From: DATHVI01 sp035461385
Lineage (GTDB): Bacteria > Actinomycetota > Thermoleophilia > Solirubrobacterales > 70-9
Assembly (NCBI GenBank): GCA_035461385.1
Contig: DATHVI010000065.1
Location: 1-39,565, forward strand
Length of the DNA: 39,565 nt
Direction of reading: 5' to 3'
Shown here: positions 1 through 8,452 of the stretch, in pieces
Numbering within the stretch: position 1 is the stretch's first letter
Layout: each line of letters opens with the position of its first letter
Notes under the pieces: model-generated
Database searches by the model: none
Told to the model about the DNA's origin: nothing
The model's input: only the letters and a program-made list of their open reading frames with translations
Translations under genes and position numbers: made by a program

Positions 1-1428
1 GGTCCTTTGGTCACCATTGGCAGGACCGAGCGTCCCCAGCAGCGACACCCCAGGGAACGGCCCCCCACCGGGCCTGATCTCCGCCAGGTTGCCGGCGCTG
101 TCGAGCCGGAACTCCTTGATGTAGTCGCGCGTCCACTCGTAGAACAGCGGCACACCGTCGAAGTACGCCGGCCACGCGGGCGGGCTCGCCTTCGCCGGAT
201 CGAAGTCGTACGCGGGGCCGCCCATCGGGCCGATTCCGCCCGCCGGGACGCTGGTGAGCTCGGGGAACTCATCCGACAGCCCGTACGAGTACCAGACGTC
301 GGGCTGGACGACCGGCGGCAGCTCGGTCAGGCCGGTGTTGTTCGGCGACTCGTTGACCGGGTTAGCGCAGTCGAACACCTCGCCCGATGCACCGGTGGCG
401 AAGTCAAAGTCGACGTACGGAAGCTCGGCCGTCGCGCAGTAGGGCCAGCCGTAGTTGCCCGGCTCGCGCACGATCGTCCACTTCCCGTGGCCGGCCGGAC
501 CCCGGAGGGGGTTCGGGTTGCGGGCGTCCGGCGAATAGTCGGCCACGTAGAGATCGTCGTTCTCGGAGTTGATCTCGATCCGGAACGGGTTCCGGAACCC
601 CATCGCGTAGATCTCGGGCCGCGTGCCCGCCATGCCCGGCGGGAACAGGTTGCCGGCCGGAACCGAGTAGCCGCCGCGCTGGCCGACCCTGATGCGAAGG
701 ATCTTGCCGCCCAGGTCGTTCGTGTTGGCCGACGTGCGCTGGGCGTCGAAGGCGGGATTGCGGTCCGGACGCTCGTCGATCGGCGTGTAGCCGTCGGACT
801 GGAACGGGTTCGTGTCGTCGCCGGTCGAGAGGATCAGGTTGCCGGCGCTGTCGAACACGATGTCGCCGCCGACGTGGCAGCAGATGCCGCGGTCGACGGG
901 GACGTCGAGGATCTGCTGCTCGCTGGCCATCCTGAGCCGCGTGCCGGTGAATCTGAAGCGCGAGAGGCGAATTACCCCCTCGTATCGCGCGAAGTCGGCG
1001 TCGGTTCCGAACTCGGGCGCGTCGCCCTCGTTCACAGGCGTCACGGGATCGTCAACCGGGGTATCGAGCGGGGGTGAGTAATAGACGTACACCCAGTGGT
1101 TCTCGCTGAAGTTGGGATCGAGCGCGATGCTCTGTAGACCCTCCTCATCGTGCCGGTACACGTCGAACTCGTTCACGACGCGATTTCGGCCCGTGGCTGG
1201 ATCGTGCAGCCACAACTGGCCGGGGCGCGTGGTGTGAAGGACGCGCCCGTCCGGCAGCACGGCGAGGTCCATCGGCTCGCCGGGACGGTCGTTGAGCGTC
1301 ACCTTCTCGAACTCGTTGTCGGGCGGCGTCTGGGCGTTCGCCACCGAGGCCGTCGCGGCGAGTGCGGCGAGTGCGCAGGCGAACAGCGTCACCGCGCGGT
1401 TTCGCCTGCGGTCGGGCGGAATCCGCAT
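1..1428 (-). CDS. Exported PQQ-type glucose/sorbosone dehydrogenase-like protein (3' end beyond window)
   Basis: The frame is open for 476 codons from an ATG at 1428 and leaves the window at base 1. A good Shine-Dalgarno (AGGAGGAGG) lies just upstream of the ATG. The N-terminus has a basic start, a hydrophobic Ala/Leu-rich stretch and an ANA-QT signal-peptidase-like site at about residues 31-35, so the protein is probably exported. Family features of soluble glucose/sorbosone dehydrogenases (six-bladed beta-propeller, PQQ or sugar oxidation) are LHTTRPGQLWL, DEEGLQSIALDPNF, a STGDDTN turn, MGFRNPFRIEI and NYGWPYC. The gene is divergent from an exported sugar isomerase-like gene, which suggests a joint role in extracytoplasmic sugar oxidation or rearrangement. 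Actual cofactor and substrate cannot be read from sequence. The fold assignment is firm; the exact activity is not. Confidence 0.85.
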   Translation of the reverse strand, partial: MRIPPDRRRNRAVTLFACALAALAATASVANAQTPPDNEFEKVTLNDRPGEPMDLAVLPDGRVLHTTRPGQLWLHDPATGRNRVVNEFDVYRHDEEGLQSIALDPNFSENHWVYVYYSPPLDTPVDDPVTPVNEGDAPEFGTDADFARYEGVIRLSRFRFTGTRLRMASEQQILDVPVDRGICCHVGGDIVFDSAGNLILSTGDDTNPFQSDGYTPIDERPDRNPAFDAQRTSANTNDLGGKILRIRVGQRGGYSVPAGNLFPPGMAGTRPEIYAMGFRNPFRIEINSENDDLYVADYSPDARNPNPLRGPAGHGKWTIVREPGNYGWPYCATAELPYVDFDFATGASGEVFDCANPVNESPNNTGLTELPPVVQPDVWYSYGLSDEFPELTSVPAGGIGPMGGPAYDFDPAKASPPAWPAYFDGVPLFYEWTRDYIKEFRLDSAGNLAEIRPGGGPFPGVSLLGTLGPANGDQRT

Positions 1429-1593
1429 TCTGATCCTCCTCCTGGTCCTTTAGGGCATCCATGCAATACCCCTATCGTTCGCAGAACAAACCCTCACCGC
1501 AGGACTAGAACGGCCTGCGCGTGTGGGAACATGGGAGTCGGATGAGACTCAGCCCCGCCGGATCTCGGCGGGACGAGACCCCGGAGGAGGAAC
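1429..1593. promoter_or_regulatory. Divergent intergenic region with leader hairpin
   Basis: This 165-bp gap separates the two divergent sugar genes. A CCCGCCG-GATCT-CGGCGGG hairpin (1554-1572) lies 9 bases before the GGAGGAGG Shine-Dalgarno of the rightward gene and could affect its translation. I see no convincing -35/-10 pair on either strand. Confidence 0.35.
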
Positions 1594-2526
1594 ATGAAGG
1601 CAACCAGCCACAGGGGGCGCGGCGTCCTTGCCCTGATCCTGAGCGCGCTGCTGCTGGCCGCGCTGGCATTCGCGCCCGGCGCCTCGGCGTCGGAGCATCA
1701 GAAGCGCGGGATCCCCGTCAACCAGATCTCGATCCAGCTCTGGAACTTCGCCGCCTACATCGGCTTCGGCAGCGACCCGGCGACGCAGGCGCGCCTCGAG
1801 GAGACCCTGCGGCGGCTGAGCGAGATCGGCTATCGCAACGTCGAGCCGTTCACGTTCAACGGCCTCACCGCCGAGGAGTTCAAGGCGCTGCTCGACAAGT
1901 ACGGGCTCAAGGCTCCGTCACGTCACGGCCCCACCAACGAGGCGACCTGGGACCAGACGCTCGCCGACGCGAAGGTGCTGAAGCAGAAGTGGGTCGGCTC
2001 GGGAGGCTTCGCGGCTCCCGGGATCGGCAGCTTCGAGGACGCGCTGGCAACGGCCGCGACGATGAACCGCCTCGGCGAGCGTTCGGTCAAGAACGGCACC
2101 GGGCGGATGTACGGGCACAACCACTGGCAGGAGTTCGAGACCACGTACACCGATCCGGACACCGGTGAGGAGAAGAGCGCCTGGCAGATCATCGTCGAGA
2201 ACACGACCCCGCGCTGGGTCGACATGCAGCTCGACGTGCTCTGGTCGACCGACGGCGGCGCCGACCCGGTCGAGCTGCTCAACACCTACGGGCACCGGAT
2301 CTTCTCGCTCCACGTCAAGGACGGGATCAACGTCGCCGACCCGGCGAGGGCGACCCCGGTGCCGATCGGCGAGGGCGAGATCGAGTTCGAGCCGATCCTT
2401 CGCGCCGCGAAGGGCAAGGTCAAGTACTACATCTACGAGCAGGACCCGCCGTTCGGCGACCCGACGTTCGATCCGTTCGACAGCGCCCAGAAGGGGTTCG
2501 ACTACCTCTCCAGCGTGCGCTTCTGA
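1594..2526 (+). CDS. Exported sugar phosphate isomerase/epimerase-like TIM-barrel protein
   Basis: 310 residues, starting at an ATG preceded by a strong GGAGGAGG ribosome-binding site. Residues 1-33 form a signal peptide (basic start, long Leu/Ala core, ASAS end). The rest resembles the xylose-isomerase-like TIM barrel (AP endonuclease 2 superfamily): ISIQLWNF on the first strand, EIGYRNVEPF with a likely metal-binding Glu, YGHNHWQEF, a QLDVLW strand with Asp, and SLHVKDG. These are the usual metal-site positions of the family. Such proteins act on sugars or keto-sugars, but an exported form is less common and fits its divergent neighbour, an exported sugar dehydrogenase. The segment around residues 150-175 seems shorter than in typical members. 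The substrate is unknown. Confidence 0.8.
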   Translation: MKATSHRGRGVLALILSALLLAALAFAPGASASEHQKRGIPVNQISIQLWNFAAYIGFGSDPATQARLEETLRRLSEIGYRNVEPFTFNGLTAEEFKALLDKYGLKAPSRHGPTNEATWDQTLADAKVLKQKWVGSGGFAAPGIGSFEDALATAATMNRLGERSVKNGTGRMYGHNHWQEFETTYTDPDTGEEKSAWQIIVENTTPRWVDMQLDVLWSTDGGADPVELLNTYGHRIFSLHVKDGINVADPARATPVPIGEGEIEFEPILRAAKGKVKYYIYEQDPPFGDPTFDPFDSAQKGFDYLSSVRF

Positions 2527-2547
2527 GCGCAGGGCAATAGCCAGCCT

Positions 2548-2579
2548 CGAGACGGCCCCGCTCCGGCGGGGCCGTCTCG
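2548..2579 (+). terminator. Terminator-like hairpin after the sugar isomerase gene
   Basis: A perfect 13-bp stem (CGAGACGGCCCCG pairing with its complement at 2567-2579) closes a 6-base loop CTCCGG, 21 bases past the stop codon. There is no U-tract, which is common for terminators in high-GC actinobacteria. Confidence 0.7.
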
Positions 2580-2621
2580 CGCTCCGGCCAGGCCGCGTGC
2601 GGCTCCTAGAATCCGCTCGCG

Positions 2622-5600
2622 ATGCCGGGATTCCGCCCAGTCGATCCGAAGCAGAGCTTCCCCGAGCTCGAGCGGGGGATCCTCGAGCGCTGGCGCGAGG
2701 GCGACGTCTTCCACCGCCAGCTCGCGCTTCGCCGCGAGCAGGGGGCGCCGACGTGGAGCTTCTACGAGGGGCCGCCGACCGCGAACGGGGTCCCGCACTC
2801 CGGTCACGTGCTCTCGCGCGTGTTCAAGGACATCTACCCGCGCTACCAGGCGATGCGCGGCCACTACGTGCCGCGCAAGGCGGGCTGGGACTGCCACGGG
2901 CTGCCGGTCGAGCTCGAGGTCGAAAAGGAGCTCGGGATCTCCTCGAAGGCCGAGATCGAGGCCTACGGGATCGCCGAGTTCAACCGCCGCTGCCGCGAGT
3001 CGGTGTTCCGCTACGTCGAGCAGTGGAACCGGCTCACCGAGCGGATCGGGTTCTGGATCGACCTCGACGATCCGTACGTGACGCTGACCAACGACTACAT
3101 CGAGTCGGTCTGGTGGTCGCTGCGGCGGATCTGGGACGACGGGCGGCTGTACGAACGGCACCGGGTCGTCCCCTACTGCCCGCGCTGCGGGACCGCGCTC
3201 TCCTCGCACGAGGTCGCGCTCGGCTACCGCGACGTCGAGGACCCCTCGGTCTATATCCGGTTGCCAGTCCGCGAAGGACCGAACGTCGGTCCGCTTGAGA
3301 CCGGGGATTCGCTGCTGGTATGGACCACCACCCCATGGACACTGATCTCCAACGCCGCCGTCGCAGTCGGCGCGGCGATCGAATACGTGCGGGCCCGGCC
3401 CGCCGGAGCGGACGAGGTGCTGGTCGTCGCCCGAGAATTGGTCGAGAGGGTTCTTGGCGAGGAGGCCGAGATCCTTGAGTCGTTCCCCGGCCGCTCGATT
3501 GCCGGAACCCGCTACGAGCCACCGTTCACGTACGTCACCGACTACGGGCCGCGGGGACACACGGTGCTCGAGGGCGACTTCGTCACCACCGACGAGGGCA
3601 CAGGCCTGGTCCACACCGCGATCGCCTTCGGCGAGGACGACTTCAGGCTCGGCGAGCAGTACGGGATCAAGCTCCAGAACCCGGTCCGCGCCGACGGCAC
3701 CTTCGACGAGCGAGTGAGCGAGTTCGCCGGCCGGTTCGTCAAGGACGCCGACCCCGACATCGTCACGGCGCTGCGCGAGTCGGGGAGGCTGTTCCGCGAC
3801 GAGCTCTACGAGCACGCCTATCCCCACTGCTGGCGCTGCGAGACCCCGCTGCTCTACTACGCGAAGTCGAGCTGGTACGTGCGGACGACCGACGTCCGCG
3901 AGCGGATGCTCGCCGAGAACGAGGCAATCGGCTGGCACCCCGAGCACATCAAGCACGGCCGGTTCGGCAAGTGGCTCGAGGGCAACGTCGACTGGGCGCT
4001 CTCGCGGGAGCGCTACTGGGGCACGCCGCTGCCGGTCTGGCAGTGCTCGGCAGACGACTGCGAGGAGCGATTCTGCGTCGGGTCGGTCGCAGAGCTCCGC
4101 GATCGCGCCGGCGAGGTTCCCGGCGACCTCCACCGGCCGTACATCGACGAGCTGACGTTCGCCTGCGAACGCTGCGGCGGCGAGATGCGCCGCGTCCCGG
4201 AGGTGATCGACGCCTGGTTCGACTCCGGGTCGATGCCGTTCGCCCAGTTCCACTACCCGTTCGAGGGCGCAGAGCCGTTCGAGGAGCGCTTCCCGGCCGA
4301 CTTCATCAGCGAGGCGATCGACCAGACGCGGGGCTGGTTCTACTCGCTGCTCGCGGTCTCGACCCTCGTCTTCGACCAAGCGAGCTATCGCAACTGCGTC
4401 TGCCTCGGGCTGATCCTCGACCCGGCAGGGCAGAAGATGTCGAAGAGCCGGGGCAACGTCGTCGATCCCTGGGAGGTCCTCGACCGCCACGGCGCCGACG
4501 CCTTCCGCTGGTACTACTTCACCTCGCAGCAGCCGTGGGCCGGGTACCGGTTCTCGGCCGACACGGTCGGCGAGGCGGTGCGCCAGTTCATGCTCACGCT
4601 CTGGAACACGTATTCGTTCTGGGTGCTTTACGCCAACACCGAGGAGCTCGAGCCCACAGACCTTCGCCAGGCCCTTCCCGCCGCAGACCCCGCCGCCCCC
4701 GGACGCGCGAGCACGAGGGAAATGTCCGAGGCGCAAGCCTCGGATCGGGTATCCCGGGTGGGAGCGGAGGAGGCGGTGGGCAGCGAGTTGGACCGCTGGG
4801 TGCTGTCGCGGCTTCAGGTGACCGCTCGTGAGGTGATCGAGAGCATGGACGCCTACGACTGCACCACCGCCGGGCGGGCGGTCGCCGCCTACGTCGACGA
4901 GCTATCGAACTGGTACGTGCGGCTCTCGCGGCGGCGCTTCTGGGAGGGCGACCGGGCGGCGTTCGCGACCCTCCACCACTGCCTGATCGAGGCCGCGAAG
5001 CTGCTCGCGCCGTTCACCCCATTCGTCGCCGATGAGCTCTATGCGAACCTCGCCGGCGGCGCCGCCGGCGACTTCGGCGACGCTCCGGACTCGGTCCACC
5101 TGTGCGACTTTCCCGCGCCCGACCCGGCGCTCGAGGACCACGGCCTCGAGGCGGGGATCGCCGCCGCGCGGCGCGCGATCGAGCTCGGCCGCGCCGCGCG
5201 CGCGCAGGCCAAGGTCAAGGTCCGCCAGCCGCTTCGCCGGGCGGTGATCGTCGCGACCGGGGGCGAGCGGGCCGAGATCGAGCGGCTCGGGGCGCTCGTC
5301 GCCGGCGAGCTCAACGTCAAGGAGCTCGAGTTCGTCTCCGAGGAGGCCGATCTCGTCCGCTACCGGGTGAAGCCGAACTACCGCGCCCTCGGCCCGCGGT
5401 TCGGCAAGCTGATGCCGAAGGCGGCCGCCGCGATCAAGGCGCTCGATCCCGATCACGTCGCCGCGGCGGTTCGAGGCGAGCGGCGGGTCGGGATCAACGT
5501 CGACGGCTCCGAGCACGAGCTCGCCCCCGACGACGTCACCCTGGTGATGGAGCCGCTCGAGGGCTACGAGGTCGAGGCCGAGGCCGGACGCGCGGTCGCG

Positions 5601-5882
5601 CTCGCACTCGAGATCGACGACGACCTCCGCCGCGAAGGCCTCGCCCGCGAGGTCGTCCACGCGGTCCAGGGCGCCCGCAGGGACGCCGGCCTCGAGGTCA
5701 GCGATCGGATCTCGCTCAGCCTCGCGGGTGACGCCACCCTGCTCGACGCCGCCCGCACCCACGAGGACTACATCTGCGGCGAGGTCCTCGCCACCTCGGT
5801 CGACTATGGCGCCGACGGCTCGGCGTCGCCGACCGAGATCGAAGGACGCGAGCTGCGGATCGCGGTCGCCCGCGCGGGCTAG
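2622..5882 (+). CDS. ileS: Isoleucyl-tRNA synthetase carrying an in-frame repeat insertion
   Basis: 1086 residues; charges tRNA-Ile with isoleucine. Class I motifs are intact: HSGH (about 59-62, HIGH box) and KMSKS (about 605-609). WWSLRRIWDDGRLY, PYCPRCG, CWRC and CERCGG (Cys pairs) are as expected, and the DTVGEAVRQ...LWNTYSFWVLYAN stretch leads into the anticodon-binding domain. The overall type resembles the eukaryote-like IleS2 group. The start ATG follows TAGAAT (2607-2612) without a clear ribosome-binding site, so the transcript is probably nearly leaderless. Between LYANTEEL and SELDRWVLSRL about 31 residues of Pro/Ala/Arg/Ser-rich sequence (about 689-720) are encoded by a palindromic repeat element that also occurs twice outside genes. 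The linker between catalytic and anticodon domains should tolerate this. The frame is uninterrupted, so the gene is most likely functional. Confidence 0.97.
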   Translation: MPGFRPVDPKQSFPELERGILERWREGDVFHRQLALRREQGAPTWSFYEGPPTANGVPHSGHVLSRVFKDIYPRYQAMRGHYVPRKAGWDCHGLPVELEVEKELGISSKAEIEAYGIAEFNRRCRESVFRYVEQWNRLTERIGFWIDLDDPYVTLTNDYIESVWWSLRRIWDDGRLYERHRVVPYCPRCGTALSSHEVALGYRDVEDPSVYIRLPVREGPNVGPLETGDSLLVWTTTPWTLISNAAVAVGAAIEYVRARPAGADEVLVVARELVERVLGEEAEILESFPGRSIAGTRYEPPFTYVTDYGPRGHTVLEGDFVTTDEGTGLVHTAIAFGEDDFRLGEQYGIKLQNPVRADGTFDERVSEFAGRFVKDADPDIVTALRESGRLFRDELYEHAYPHCWRCETPLLYYAKSSWYVRTTDVRERMLAENEAIGWHPEHIKHGRFGKWLEGNVDWALSRERYWGTPLPVWQCSADDCEERFCVGSVAELRDRAGEVPGDLHRPYIDELTFACERCGGEMRRVPEVIDAWFDSGSMPFAQFHYPFEGAEPFEERFPADFISEAIDQTRGWFYSLLAVSTLVFDQASYRNCVCLGLILDPAGQKMSKSRGNVVDPWEVLDRHGADAFRWYYFTSQQPWAGYRFSADTVGEAVRQFMLTLWNTYSFWVLYANTEELEPTDLRQALPAADPAAPGRASTREMSEAQASDRVSRVGAEEAVGSELDRWVLSRLQVTAREVIESMDAYDCTTAGRAVAAYVDELSNWYVRLSRRRFWEGDRAAFATLHHCLIEAAKLLAPFTPFVADELYANLAGGAAGDFGDAPDSVHLCDFPAPDPALEDHGLEAGIAAARRAIELGRAARAQAKVKVRQPLRRAVIVATGGERAEIERLGALVAGELNVKELEFVSEEADLVRYRVKPNYRALGPRFGKLMPKAAAAIKALDPDHVAAAVRGERRVGINVDGSEHELAPDDVTLVMEPLEGYEVEAEAGRAVALALEIDDDLRREGLAREVVHAVQGARRDAGLEVSDRISLSLAGDATLLDAARTHEDYICGEVLATSVDYGADGSASPTEIEGRELRIAVARAG
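4688..4780 (+). repeat. Palindromic repeat element, copy A, in frame within ileS
   Basis: 93 bp, exactly 31 codons. Inverted ends: CCCGCCGCC (4689-4697) against GGCGGTGGG (4772-4780), complementary apart from one G:T. An internal hairpin TCCGAGGC-GCAA-GCCTCGGA (4725-4744) has a GNRA tetraloop. It shares CCCGGACGCG, the AAATG before the hairpin, and the GGGAGC(G/A)GAGGA..CGG(T/C)GGGCA end with copy B (17214-17304), and aligns along its length with copy C (26905-27008). It has no stop codon in the ileS frame. Confidence 0.85.
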
Positions 5883-5904
5883 CTCACCGCGGCGAGCCGG
5901 GTGG

Positions 5905-7035
5905 TCAGCCTCCGAACCAGCGCTGGCGGCGGCTCGCGCCGAACCGCCGCTTGTCGGCGGCGATCGCCTCCGACGGCGGATGGAAGACGGTCGCCGGCTT
6001 CGGACCGGAGAGGAAGTCGACGTCGACGCGTCCGACCTTGCCCGCCCCGAACTCGACGTAGCAGGAGCCGCGGCCGTCGTACGGGCCCGGGGCTTCCTCG
6101 CCCCTGAGGTCGGCGATCAACGACGCCGCCACCGCCCGGGCTGCCCCCTCGGCGAGCACCCCGGCCTTCGGGATCCCAAGCGCCGCGACGTCGCCGACCG
6201 CGTAGACGCCGGGGTACCGCGTGCGCAGAGTCTTCGGATCGACCGGGACGTATCCGTCCTCGGCGATGCCGCTCGCGAGCACGACCCTTGGGGCCCGGTG
6301 CTTGGGGACGCCGAGAAGGAGGTCGTACGGCATCTCGCCGCCGTCGTCGAGCACGAGGACGCGGCGCTTCGGGTCGACCGCGGCGATCCGGCTCTCGCCG
6401 GCGAACTCGATGCCCCGCTCGGCGAACGCGGCGAGCAGCGCCTCCGAGGCCTCGGGCGACGGCGGGACCGGGGTCGCGAGCGGCATCACCAATGAGATCT
6501 CGCAGTCGCCCCGAACCCCACGATCCGACAGATGCTCGTCGAGGAGCAAGGCGGTCTCGCTCGGCGCCGGGGGGCACTTGAACGGCGCGCCGCAGACCGC
6601 GATGATCGCGCGGCCGCTCGTGAACCCTTGAACGGCCTCGGCGAGGCGCGCCGCGCCGGCGACCGAGTAGTACTCACCCGCCTCGGCGAGGCCGGGCGTG
6701 GCGTCGAGGTCGTAGGCGGCGCCGAGCGCGATCACGAGAGCATCCGCCTCGTAAGTCCCATCGCCGGTGACGACGGAGCGGGCATCGGGGTCGATCGCGG
6801 TGATCGAGTCGCGAACGAACCGCACCCCGGGCTTGGAGACACCGCTGTAGGGAAGCCGGACGGAGTCGACGCTCGCGCGCCCGAAGAGCAGGTCGAGCTT
6901 CGAGTACCCGAAGACGAAGCCCTCCTCCTCGTCGATCAGCGTGACATCGGCCTCGGCTCCGAGCTCGTCGGAGAGCACGGACGCGAGCTCGAGCCCTCCG
7001 AACCCCGCCCCGAGGACCAAGACCCGAGCCTGCAT
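5905..7035 (-). CDS. FAD/NAD(P)-dependent oxidoreductase, sulfide:quinone reductase-like
   Basis: About 376 residues from the ATG at 7035; an in-frame ATG at 7047 is also possible, and neither has a good ribosome-binding site. The N-terminal VLVLGAGFGGLELA is a Rossmann FAD-binding motif. VCGAPFKCPPAPSE (about 150-165) is typical of sulfide:quinone oxidoreductase and flavocytochrome-c sulfide dehydrogenase relatives. YPGVYAVGDVAAL near residue 290 is the second FAD motif. It probably passes electrons from a small donor to quinone at the inner face of the membrane. It lacks an obvious membrane segment. Convergent with ileS (22-bp gap). The family is clear, the substrate is not; an NDH-2-like role is the alternative. 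Confidence 0.8.
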   Translation of the reverse strand: MQARVLVLGAGFGGLELASVLSDELGAEADVTLIDEEEGFVFGYSKLDLLFGRASVDSVRLPYSGVSKPGVRFVRDSITAIDPDARSVVTGDGTYEADALVIALGAAYDLDATPGLAEAGEYYSVAGAARLAEAVQGFTSGRAIIAVCGAPFKCPPAPSETALLLDEHLSDRGVRGDCEISLVMPLATPVPPSPEASEALLAAFAERGIEFAGESRIAAVDPKRRVLVLDDGGEMPYDLLLGVPKHRAPRVVLASGIAEDGYVPVDPKTLRTRYPGVYAVGDVAALGIPKAGVLAEGAARAVAASLIADLRGEEAPGPYDGRGSCYVEFGAGKVGRVDVDFLSGPKPATVFHPPSEAIAADKRRFGASRRQRWFGG

Positions 7036-7141
7036 CGGTGCGAGCATAGCCGCATGCGAGCGGGTCCCGGTCGCGGGCCGCTGACCGGGCTCGAGCCCCG
7101 GGCGAGTGGGCACTTGATCGACCGCCGGCTCGAGCTCGGCG

Positions 7142-7147
7142 TAGGAT
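7142..7147 (+). promoter_or_regulatory. -10 element of a leaderless start
   Basis: TAGGAT ends 7 bases before the ATG at 7155, and there is no Shine-Dalgarno. This spacing places transcription start at or next to the start codon. Confidence 0.5.
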
Positions 7148-7154
7148 CGGGCTC

Positions 7155-7487
7155 ATGGCGACCACGAGCGACCACGACTTCGGGTTCCTGATCTGGGCCG
7201 TTCCCGCTTGCCTGATCACGTTCGGGGCGGCCGCGATCCTGACGATCGGGCTGCCGTTCGTCCTCCTCGGCGCGGTGCTGCTCTCTTACCTGCTCCTGCG
7301 GGGTCCGACCTGGCCCGCGGACCTCGGCCTGATCTCGGGCGTCGGCGTCACGATCCTCGTCCTCGCGGTGGGCACCGATGGCGGTGGCGTCTGGCTCGCG
7401 ATCGGGATCGGCCTGGTCGCTGCGGGCGCGGTGCCGTTCTGGTGGCTGCGATGCCGGCCGCAGCCGTCCCTCAGCGAGCGATCGTGA
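7155..7487 (+). CDS. Small integral membrane protein, unknown function
   Basis: 110 residues with about three hydrophobic segments (about 11-30, 33-48 and 57-97, the last possibly a hairpin of two) and short polar ends. I recognise no family. It starts at an ATG with a -10-like TAGGAT seven bases upstream. It is convergent with the methyltransferase gene, with only 6 bp between the two stop codons. The frame has the strong third-position GC bias of its neighbours, which supports it being real. Confidence 0.65.
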   Translation: MATTSDHDFGFLIWAVPACLITFGAAAILTIGLPFVLLGAVLLSYLLLRGPTWPADLGLISGVGVTILVLAVGTDGGGVWLAIGIGLVAAGAVPFWWLRCRPQPSLSERS

Positions 7488-7493
7488 GCTTCT

Positions 7494-8135
7494 CTAGGTG
7501 CCCCCGGCCGGCTTGACGCCGATCAGGAGCGCCATCTCCAGCCACTTCCAGTAGCAGTCGACGTCGTCGAAGCCGAGCTCGCGCAGCCAGCCGAGCTGGC
7601 TCTCGACGTCGAGCAGGCGGTCGGAGGGATCCTGATCGGCGAGCGGCTCGCCGATCGCCGCGAAGAACGCGACGTGAAGCCGCTCGGTCGGCGATGCGAC
7701 GTGGTCGAAGTTCGCGAACACGCCGCCCGGCTCGAGCAGCTCGAAGACCTCGCTGTAGAGCGAGCGCTTGCGCGCGTGCTCGAGGTGGTGGATCGCCATC
7801 GACGAGACGACGACGTCGAACCGGCCGAGTGCCGGCAGCGGCTGGGCAAGGTCGTGCTCGACGAGCTCGATCCGGTCGTCGCCGGCGAAGCGCCGGCGGG
7901 CCGCCTCGAGCATCGGCTCGGAGAAGTCGATTCCCACGCCCCGGGTTCGATCGCGTTCGGCGAGCAGGATGCCGAGCAGGCGGCCGTCGCCCGTTCCGAG
8001 GTCGAGGACCCGGCTGGCGTCGCGGGGGACGTGCTCGAGCATCACGCTCTCTCCCTCGGCCCGCCGCGGATAGCCGTCCGCCCGATCGAGGTAGCGGCGC
8101 ACGTGCTCGCCGGTCGTCCATTCGGGGGCCCGCAT
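7494..8135 (-). CDS. Class I SAM-dependent methyltransferase
   Basis: 213 residues, ATG start. VLDLGTGDGRLLGILL (about 43-58) is motif I of class I methyltransferases; VGIDFSEPMLEAAR is motif II; FDVVVSSMAIHHLEHARK is the usual post-II/III region; LEPGGVFANFDHV follows. The best match is the general UbiE/Methyltransf_25 group acting on small molecules. The C-terminal half (LLDVESQLGWLRELGFDDVDCYWKW in segments) fits that group. The substrate is unknown. It lies downstream of the tautomerase and thioredoxin genes on the same strand. Confidence 0.85.
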   Translation of the reverse strand: MRAPEWTTGEHVRRYLDRADGYPRRAEGESVMLEHVPRDASRVLDLGTGDGRLLGILLAERDRTRGVGIDFSEPMLEAARRRFAGDDRIELVEHDLAQPLPALGRFDVVVSSMAIHHLEHARKRSLYSEVFELLEPGGVFANFDHVASPTERLHVAFFAAIGEPLADQDPSDRLLDVESQLGWLRELGFDDVDCYWKWLEMALLIGVKPAGGT

Positions 8136-8222
8136 GCCGCCTAGCCCGCCTGCGGGAGAAGGATGCGAGATCGCCGACCCATGGCAGCGGTCAATCCGCG
8201 TCGGTTGCGTGGTCCGCCGCGC

Positions 8223-8402
8223 TCAGCCCTGCTGCTCGCCGCCCATGACCCAGTCGGATCGCTTCGAGTCCTCGAAGCGGATCCAGACGTGGTCCTTGGG
8301 CGTCTTGCCGACATCGACCAGCGCGTCAGTGATGCGCTTGGCGATCTCGGCCTTCTGCTCGTCCGAGCGGCCCTCGTACCAGTGGATGTGGATGAACGGC
8401 AT
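8223..8402 (-). CDS. 4-oxalocrotonate tautomerase family protein (59 aa)
   Basis: A short gene from the ATG at 8402 to a TGA at 8223. The product starts MPFIHIHWYEGRS, giving Pro as the first residue after Met removal; this Pro is the catalytic base of the tautomerase superfamily. SDEQKAEIAKRITDAL is the conserved first helix, and DHVWIRFED the second strand. Length (59 residues) fits the small hexameric 4-OT group. It would convert enol/keto forms of small acids; the natural substrate is unknown. It sits between the methyltransferase and thioredoxin genes, all on the minus strand, with about 50 bp to thioredoxin, so co-transcription is plausible. Confidence 0.85.
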   Translation of the reverse strand: MPFIHIHWYEGRSDEQKAEIAKRITDALVDVGKTPKDHVWIRFEDSKRSDWVMGGEQQG

Positions 8403-8452
8403 CGCGCGGAAGACTATTCATCGGCGGCCGATCGCCGTCGGCCGGTCGGCGC

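Noticed and set aside
7..1077. Plus-strand open frame at the left edge
   Set aside because: The minus strand encodes a recognisable sugar dehydrogenase over the whole stretch.
2502..4736. Minus-strand open frame opposite ileS
   Set aside because: Shadow of ileS; its start lies inside repeat copy A, but there is no protein-family signal.
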